A DNA stretch of 20,069 nt. Source: a virus. The notes beneath the pieces are model-generated. The model saw nothing but the letters and a program-made list of their open reading frames with translations. It had not been told where the DNA came from and did not search any database. Of the stretch, positions 16,292 to 20,069 are shown piece by piece (the first letter of the stretch is position 1; each line of letters begins with the position of its first letter). Where the stretch lies: positions 1 through 20,069 of IMG/VR virus record IMGVR_UViG_3300030110_003272. One strand, written 5' to 3'. The position numbers and the translations under genes are program-made.

Positions 16292-16767
16292 TGAAACTTT
16301 CACGTAACTTTAGTTTAGCAGAGCTAATTAAATCAGACACAGCCATCAGGCATGGCATAGATAATAATCCTAATGCAGATCAAATAGAAAAATTAAAATT
16401 ACTTTGTGAAAATATTTTACAACCAGTGCGTGACCATTTCGGCAGAGTAACGGTGACTAGTTGCTTTCGTAGTCCTGAGCTGTGCGTAAAAATTAATTCG
16501 TCGATCAATAGCCAACATACCCGTGCGGAGGCGGTCGACTTCGAATGTCTAGGAACTAACAACGCTGAGGTCTTCGATTGGATTCAAAAAAACTTAGATT
16601 GGGATCAAATGATACTTGAGTTCTTCACTCCTGGTGAACCAAATTCAGGGTGGGTCCACTGCTCCTGGGTTGCTGAAAACCCACGTAAACAATTAATGAG
16701 AGCATACAGAGAAGGTGGTAAAACTAGATACAAACCCATTATAGGTAATGCTGTAGATTTAGTTTAA
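16291..16767 (+). CDS. Endolysin, M15-type zinc peptidase (D-Ala-D-Ala carboxypeptidase-like)
   Basis: I choose ATG 16291, which overlaps the preceding TGA, giving 158 residues; a TTG at 16288 would add one. Peptidase M15_3 features are clear: TVTSCFRSPELC at 54-65, SQHTRAEAVDFE with zinc ligands H76 and D83, an acidic E110 in QMILEF, and GWVHCSW with H123 as third ligand. Such enzymes cut peptide cross-links of peptidoglycan and act as phage lysins. No signal peptide is visible, so export depends on the neighbouring membrane protein. The central part uses CGT for Arg and more G/C-ending codons than the flanking virion genes. It meets the minus-strand helicase tail to tail with a four-base overlap. 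Confidence 0.85.
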   Translation: MKLSRNFSLAELIKSDTAIRHGIDNNPNADQIEKLKLLCENILQPVRDHFGRVTVTSCFRSPELCVKINSSINSQHTRAEAVDFECLGTNNAEVFDWIQKNLDWDQMILEFFTPGEPNSGWVHCSWVAENPRKQLMRAYREGGKTRYKPIIGNAVDLV

Positions 16768-18194
16768 ATCCAATCTCTTAATTCTTCACCCATAACCTCA
16801 GATGCAATATTAATTTTTTTACGTAAAGATCTAACTATCTTTTCATCTACAGTATCTTCTGCAATTAAATCTATATAAGTTACATTTTTCTTTTGACCTA
16901 TACGATGCGCCCTGTCTTCTGATTGCAATCTTTTTTCTAAATCATAACCATTAGAATAATAAATAACAGTATTAGCCTCTGTTAGAGTAATACCATAACC
17001 ACCAGTAGAAGGTGTGCCTATCAAAAATCTACACTCATTATCATTTTGAAATTTACGTATATTATCTTGTCTTTCATCTTGTGGTGTTAATCCATAATAA
17101 TCGACCACGGATCTCGGACCATATTTTTTCTCAATAGTATTCTTTATATCTTGCACGTCTCTTTGCCAATATGCCCATATGATAGCTTTGTTTTCTGTCT
17201 CTTCTAATACATCCATAAGCTCATCTAGTCTGTTGTTTTTTATAGTTTGCACAGTGCCATCATCAGCAACAAAATGACCACAAGTTATTTGTTGTAGTCT
17301 CATCAATTGAGTTAACACAGTAACGGTAGAAGTAACCTTACCATTTAAGTTTGCAATAGCTGTCTTTCTCATCTCTTCATATAGTTTTTCTTGTTCTTTA
17401 GTTAGAGCTACATGTCGTTTCATATATATTTTATCAGGCAAATCTAAACAATCTTCTTTCAATACTCTGTAAGAAAAACCTTTTAATCTATCAGATAATT
17501 CACCTAAGTTTTGAAACTTATGTACTGTTTGTATTGATCTACCTCTTACATGTATTGTTTTCATAATCGCATATCTATTTCTAAACGCATACCAAGAATT
17601 AAAGTTCAAGAGAAACGGATCAAGGAACTCGCACTGTGTATATAAATCTAGAGGGTTTTTAGTTACAGGCGAACCCGTAAGGATTCGCCTATATTTAGCT
17701 ATAGGAGCAAGAGCTAAAACGTTTTTGGTTCTCTTCGCTGATGGATTTTTTATTGTAGTAGATTCATCCATAGCCATCAAAGTTTTGTGTGAATATAAAA
17801 ATTTTTGTGCAAACTTAACACCTTTGTCTGTAGACAAAGCCTCTACATTCATAATTAATATGTGAAGTTCAGATCCTGTTTCAAATAAAGTTTCTAATTT
17901 TGTTTGTTGTTTTTTAGTAATGTTTGCTTGCCACAATACAGTTTTGTGTTCTATGTGATCAGGTAAGTGTGCAGGTAGTTCTTGTTCATGCCAGGTTTTA
18001 ACAACACCTTTTGGTGCAACTATTAATGCACCATCAACTTTACCCTTATCATAGAGCATGGCTAAATTATCTATTAATACTTTTGTTTTTCCTGTACCCA
18101 TTTCCATAAAATAACCGTAGGTCTCTTTATTCCAAGACTTTTCAAGCGCAGTCATTTGATGCCCATAAGGCTTCAACTTAAATTTGTAATTCAT
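16764..18194 (-). CDS. SNF2-family DEAD-like helicase / ATPase
   Basis: 476 residues on the minus strand. In order: Q-motif region GHQ (11-13), Walker A MGTGKT (32-37), motif Ia VAPKGVVKTW, motif II DEST (143-146) in MAMDESTTIKNPSAKRTK, motif III LTGSP (172-176), motif V around 393-404 (GTPSTGGYGITL), and motif VI QSEDRAHRIGQ (424-434). This set is diagnostic of SNF2/Swi2-type superfamily 2 translocases. Phages use relatives for replication, recombination or remodelling of protein-bound DNA; which applies here is unknown. It is the only minus-strand gene in the window. It is read from a promoter overlapping that of the rightward replication genes, with a leader of about 13 bases containing AGAAAG five bases before the ATG. 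Confidence 0.92.
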   Translation of the reverse strand: MNYKFKLKPYGHQMTALEKSWNKETYGYFMEMGTGKTKVLIDNLAMLYDKGKVDGALIVAPKGVVKTWHEQELPAHLPDHIEHKTVLWQANITKKQQTKLETLFETGSELHILIMNVEALSTDKGVKFAQKFLYSHKTLMAMDESTTIKNPSAKRTKNVLALAPIAKYRRILTGSPVTKNPLDLYTQCEFLDPFLLNFNSWYAFRNRYAIMKTIHVRGRSIQTVHKFQNLGELSDRLKGFSYRVLKEDCLDLPDKIYMKRHVALTKEQEKLYEEMRKTAIANLNGKVTSTVTVLTQLMRLQQITCGHFVADDGTVQTIKNNRLDELMDVLEETENKAIIWAYWQRDVQDIKNTIEKKYGPRSVVDYYGLTPQDERQDNIRKFQNDNECRFLIGTPSTGGYGITLTEANTVIYYSNGYDLEKRLQSEDRAHRIGQKKNVTYIDLIAEDTVDEKIVRSLRKKINIASEVMGEELRDWI

Positions 18195-18206
18195 AATATC
18201 TTTCTA

Positions 18207-18236
18207 TTGACATTAATATAAGGGATGTTATATGAT
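18207..18236 (+). promoter_or_regulatory. Rightward sigma70-type promoter
   Basis: TTGACA (18207-18212, exact consensus) is followed after 18 bases by TATGAT (18231-18236, five of six); TATATG at 18229-18234 with a 16-base spacer is an alternative. The expected start of transcription is near 18243, upstream of the replication-type genes. Confidence 0.68.
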
Positions 18237-18243
18237 TTGTCAA
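18215..18243 (-). promoter_or_regulatory. Leftward sigma70-type promoter for the helicase
   Basis: Read on the minus strand, TTGACA (18243-18238, exact) is followed after 17 bases by TATATT (18220-18215, five of six). Transcription should begin near 18208, leaving about 13 bases of leader before the helicase ATG at 18194. It occupies the same DNA as the rightward promoter. Confidence 0.7.
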
Positions 18244-18635
18244 TGTCAGAAAGCATAAAGTACGAAGATATGAAAAATAATTATACGTCTACTGTATATG
18301 TTATTCAGGAGATAGCCGGTACAAAAGCAGGTAATCCAAAAATAAATATTATGGGGGCAAGTGGTTATGGTCAGTTTAAATTTTTACTACCAGAGTTTTC
18401 GCAAATGATATTTTCTCCAGGTCCATTAATTTTTAAATTAAGACAAGGTTTAAAAAATTATAAAACTAGAGATTATTTACTACTTACAGGCGATCCTGCA
18501 ATTATAGGTGTTGCGTGTTCTATTGTATCTGATATTACAACTGGTAAATTTAATTTACTAAAGTGGGATAAACAAGAAAGAAAATATTATCCCATTGAAA
18601 TTAACTTATATGAGAAAGGAGAGATTGATGAATAA
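18243..18635 (+). CDS. Conserved-type hypothetical protein, first gene of the rightward early run
   Basis: 130 residues from ATG 18243. An upstream in-frame ATG at 18225 lies inside the promoter and is unlikely. ATG 18270 (MKNNYTSTVYVIQEI) is a good alternative, and is where similar proteins I recall begin. The protein has alternating strands and turns, including STVYVIQEI, a KFLLPEFSQMIFSPGPLIFKL segment, a DYLLLTGDPAIIGVACSIV segment and a LLKWDKQERKYYPIEINLY end. It looks like a compact alpha/beta domain without catalytic motifs. Proteins of this look occur in phage replication regions, but I know no function. It overlaps the next gene by eight bases and contains that gene's AAAGGAGAG. Confidence 0.68.
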   Translation: MSESIKYEDMKNNYTSTVYVIQEIAGTKAGNPKINIMGASGYGQFKFLLPEFSQMIFSPGPLIFKLRQGLKNYKTRDYLLLTGDPAIIGVACSIVSDITTGKFNLLKWDKQERKYYPIEINLYEKGEIDE

Positions 18636-19182
18636 CATTGATTTCGAAAAAGACCAACAGAATAGTGTAAAAAAGATAGACAATATCGAATCACTATCAG
18701 ATCAAGTTATTAAGTTAGAGTCTGTTTTTTCAGATATAGAAAAAGCAGAAGAAAATTTAAAAACTTTAAAAAAGAAAAGAGATCACATATCAGGAGAGGT
18801 TATACCAACCATGATGACTGAGATGGGATTATCAGAATTAAAACTTCAAGATGGATCACATCTTAAAGTTGCCACTTCTTATAAAGCTCACATTAGTGAA
18901 GCAAATAAAGAAATGGCGTTTAACTGGCTTCGTGACAATGGACTAGGTGATATTATTAAGAACGAGATCTTGGTAGCATTTGGTCGTAACGAAGATAACA
19001 AGGCAGCGTCCTACGCTGAACTTGCGAAGAGTCAAGGGTTTCAACCGACACAAAAGATGAAGGTTGAACCTATGACTCTGAAAGCGTTAGTCCGTGAACG
19101 TTTAGAGGCAGGTAAAGAAATGCCAACGGAAATTTTCGGTGTATTTACCGAGAATAAAACAACAATAAAAAGGAACAAATAA
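18628..19182 (+). CDS. Coiled-coil DNA-metabolism-region protein, hypothetical
   Basis: 184 residues from ATG 18628, supported by AAAGGAGAG at 18615-18623; an earlier in-frame start at 18595 has no such support. Residues about 20-58 form a coiled coil (SDIEKAEENLKTLKKKRD). A conserved-looking domain follows: MGLSELKLQDGSHLKVATSYKAHI, AFNWLRDNGLGDIIKNEILVAFGR, QKMKVEPMTLKALVRERLEAG and FGVFTENKTTIK. This pattern is common in podovirus replication regions and usually left unnamed. A role with ssDNA-binding or recombination proteins is a guess from location. From about 18900 to 19115 the codons become richer in CGT, GCG and C/G-ending forms than those around. Confidence 0.72.
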   Translation: MNNIDFEKDQQNSVKKIDNIESLSDQVIKLESVFSDIEKAEENLKTLKKKRDHISGEVIPTMMTEMGLSELKLQDGSHLKVATSYKAHISEANKEMAFNWLRDNGLGDIIKNEILVAFGRNEDNKAASYAELAKSQGFQPTQKMKVEPMTLKALVRERLEAGKEMPTEIFGVFTENKTTIKRNK

Positions 19183-19184
19183 AA

Positions 19185-19876
19185 ATGAACCAAGTAGCAA
19201 CTAAAAAAGATCGCAAGAAGATCTTGCGTTACCTTTCTTAAAAATTTTGGGACAACTATCTCCAGAGGTAAACAAAAGAGATGGTAAATATGTAGAAGGT
19301 GCTGAACCTGGCAAAATAATTAATACCGTCACTAATCAATTGTATGATAGTGTTGATGTTGTGCCAGTGTTTTACAAAAGACAGTACATAGAATGGCAAG
19401 ACAGAGGTACATCATCAGGTGCACCAGTAGCTATTCACGAAGCAGGTAGTGATATAATTAATCAAACCAAAAGAGACGCTTCGTATAAAGATAGATTGCC
19501 AAATGGTAACTATCTTGATAATACTGCTAATCATTTTGTACTACAGCTAGGTGATAATCCACAAACAGCATTAATTTCTATGAAATCTACTCAATTAAAA
19601 GTTAGTAGAAAATGGAATTCAATGATGATGGGTATCAAAATGCAGGGTAAGAACGGATTGTTTACTCCGCCTACATACAGCCACATTTATAAACTATCCA
19701 CTGTTCAGATGTCTAACGACAAAGGAACATGGTTTGGTTGGGATGTAGCGAAAGTAGGTCCTGTAACTGATAAATCAGCTTACGAGATGGCGAAGAGTTT
19801 TGCTGAAAGTGTTGGCAAGGGGGAAGTCCAGGCTAAACACGGTTCGGAAGAAAACGAATCAAAACAACCATACTAA
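19185..19876 (+). CDS. DNA-metabolism-type phage protein interrupted by an apparent -1 frameshift
   Basis: The ATG at 19185, after AAGGA, opens MNQVATKK but stops at 19239-19241 after 18 codons. In the -1 frame, coding sense runs from about 19205: RSQEDLALPFLKILGQLSPEVN, then NKRDGKYVEGAE, YIEWQDRG, DRLPNGNYLDNTANHF, STQLKVSRKWNSMM, GLFTPPTYSHIYKL and MSNDKGTWFGWDV, to the TAA at 19874-19876. Joined, this gives about 230 residues. The -1 frame has no ATG until well inside the conserved part, only a TTG at 19247 without a Shine-Dalgarno sequence, and that would cut off the conserved ALPFLKILG segment. Similar intact proteins in marine phages sit in replication regions; some ssDNA-binding-like role is possible but unproven. 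Either one A is missing from an A-run (19203-19208), or frameshifting is used. Confidence 0.7.
19212..19228 (+). other. Hairpin directly downstream of the A6 frameshift site
   Basis: CGCAAGA (19212-19218) pairs perfectly with TCTTGCG (19222-19228) around an AGA loop. The stem begins three bases after the A6 run 19203-19208, exactly where the reading frame changes. Confidence 0.6.
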
Positions 19877-19890
19877 ACGTATCCTAGGTA

Positions 19891-19921
19891 GTGGGCGGCT
19901 ATGCGAGAGTAAGTCGCCCAC
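19891..19921 (+). terminator. GC-rich stem-loop before the next replication gene
   Basis: GTGGGCGGCT (19891-19900) pairs with AGTCGCCCAC (19912-19921) over ten base pairs with one G-U pair (19898 with 19914), leaving an 11-base loop. It is followed by GTTTAATTA, a weak T-containing tract. It may end or attenuate transcription between the frameshifted gene and the possible primase, which starts nine bases later. An RNA-stability or translational-control hairpin is also possible, as that start has no Shine-Dalgarno sequence. Confidence 0.5.
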
Positions 19922-19929
19922 GTTTAATT

Positions 19930-20069
19930 ATGGTTGAGCAGTTTAAAAAAATATTTGAAGGATTAGATCGTGCTCATGGTGTCACTAAGATTGGTGAATC
20001 GAATGGTAATGGCACTAAAGTAAAAGGACAATCTTTTGTAAAACGTGAACCAGTCACAGATGATCTTTG
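19930..20069 (+). CDS. 5' end of a phage replication gene, possibly an archaeo-eukaryotic-type primase (partial)
   Basis: 46 codons from ATG 19930, open to the window end. The visible N-terminus reads MVEQFKKIFEGLDRAHG, then TKIGESNGNGTKVKG, and VKREPVTDDL. The GLDRAHG / KVKG / REPVT combination resembles the start of the AEP/TOTE-type primases I recall from marine phages. No catalytic residues lie within the window, so the identification rests on memory of N-terminal similarity alone. No ribosome binding site is evident; the start falls just after the stem-loop at 19891-19921. Location after other early genes suits a replication role. Confidence 0.5.
   Translation, partial: MVEQFKKIFEGLDRAHGVTKIGESNGNGTKVKGQSFVKREPVTDDL

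Larger units (their letters stand above)
18206..18244. repeat. Inverted repeat framing the divergent control region
   Basis: ATTGACA (18206-18212) and TGTCAAT (18238-18244) are perfect 7-bp inverted copies separated by 25 bases. Each copy contains an exact TTGACA, one per strand. The half-sites could also be an operator for a repressor, but the -35 reading explains them fully. Confidence 0.75.

Noticed and set aside
18595-18627. Earlier start for the coiled-coil protein.
   Set aside because: It lies within the preceding gene without a ribosome binding site, while ATG 18628 has AAAGGAGAG at good spacing.
1-20069. tRNA, rRNA, riboswitch, integrase, attachment site or insertion sequence.
   Set aside because: I saw no cloverleaf, conserved riboswitch core, tyrosine/serine recombinase motif or flanked transposase in either strand; weak RNAs could still be missed by eye.

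Overview
The window looks like about 20 kb of an AT-rich, lytic, short-tailed (podovirus-like) marine bacteriophage, probably from an uncultured lineage infecting an AT-rich marine alphaproteobacterium such as SAR11. The reasons are densely packed genes, AT-rich coding sequence dominated by AAA/AGA/TTA codons, stop-start overlaps between virion genes, a lysis pair, a phage-type SNF2 helicase, and several proteins that resemble families I remember from marine phage contigs. The host assignment is inference. No integrase, tRNA, rRNA, insertion sequence or CRISPR array is visible. Terminase, portal and capsid genes must lie outside the window.

Layout. (1) 22-1863: a glycine-rich fibre or adhesin built from two copies of a Gly-rich module. 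(2) 1867-4842: five consecutive, mutually divergent 2-oxoglutarate/Fe(II) oxygenase-type genes, packed with overlaps or gaps of a few bases. (3) 4843-4913: an intergenic stem-loop. (4) 4914-16097: the virion morphogenesis and ejection run. It holds a gp10/nozzle-like tail protein, a Gly/Ser-tailed protein, three small or medium proteins (two of them under 60 residues), three low-complexity candidate internal proteins, and a 1490-residue candidate ejection protein. (5) 16097-16767: lysis cassette, an XhlA/holin-like membrane protein and an M15-type peptidase. (6) 16764-18194, minus strand: an SNF2-family helicase, convergent with the lysis genes. (7) 18195-18242: a compact divergent control region with two interleaved sigma70-type promoters. 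(8) 18243-20069: early/replication-type genes. These are a conserved protein of unknown function, a coiled-coil protein, a frameshifted DNA-metabolism-type gene, a stem-loop, and the first 46 codons of a possible primase.

How it fits together. The bidirectional promoter can fire right into the replication genes and left into the helicase. The late structural/lysis operon then runs head-on into the helicase with no visible terminator. The most intriguing element is the fibre gene followed by five oxygenases. At least one is prolyl-hydroxylase-like, and the fibre has about fifteen Pro-Gly dipeptides, so a phage-encoded system that hydroxylates the phage's own adhesin is a testable hypothesis, not a demonstrated one. 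A second item worth attention is the apparent -1 frameshift at an A6 run followed by a perfect hairpin at 19203-19228.
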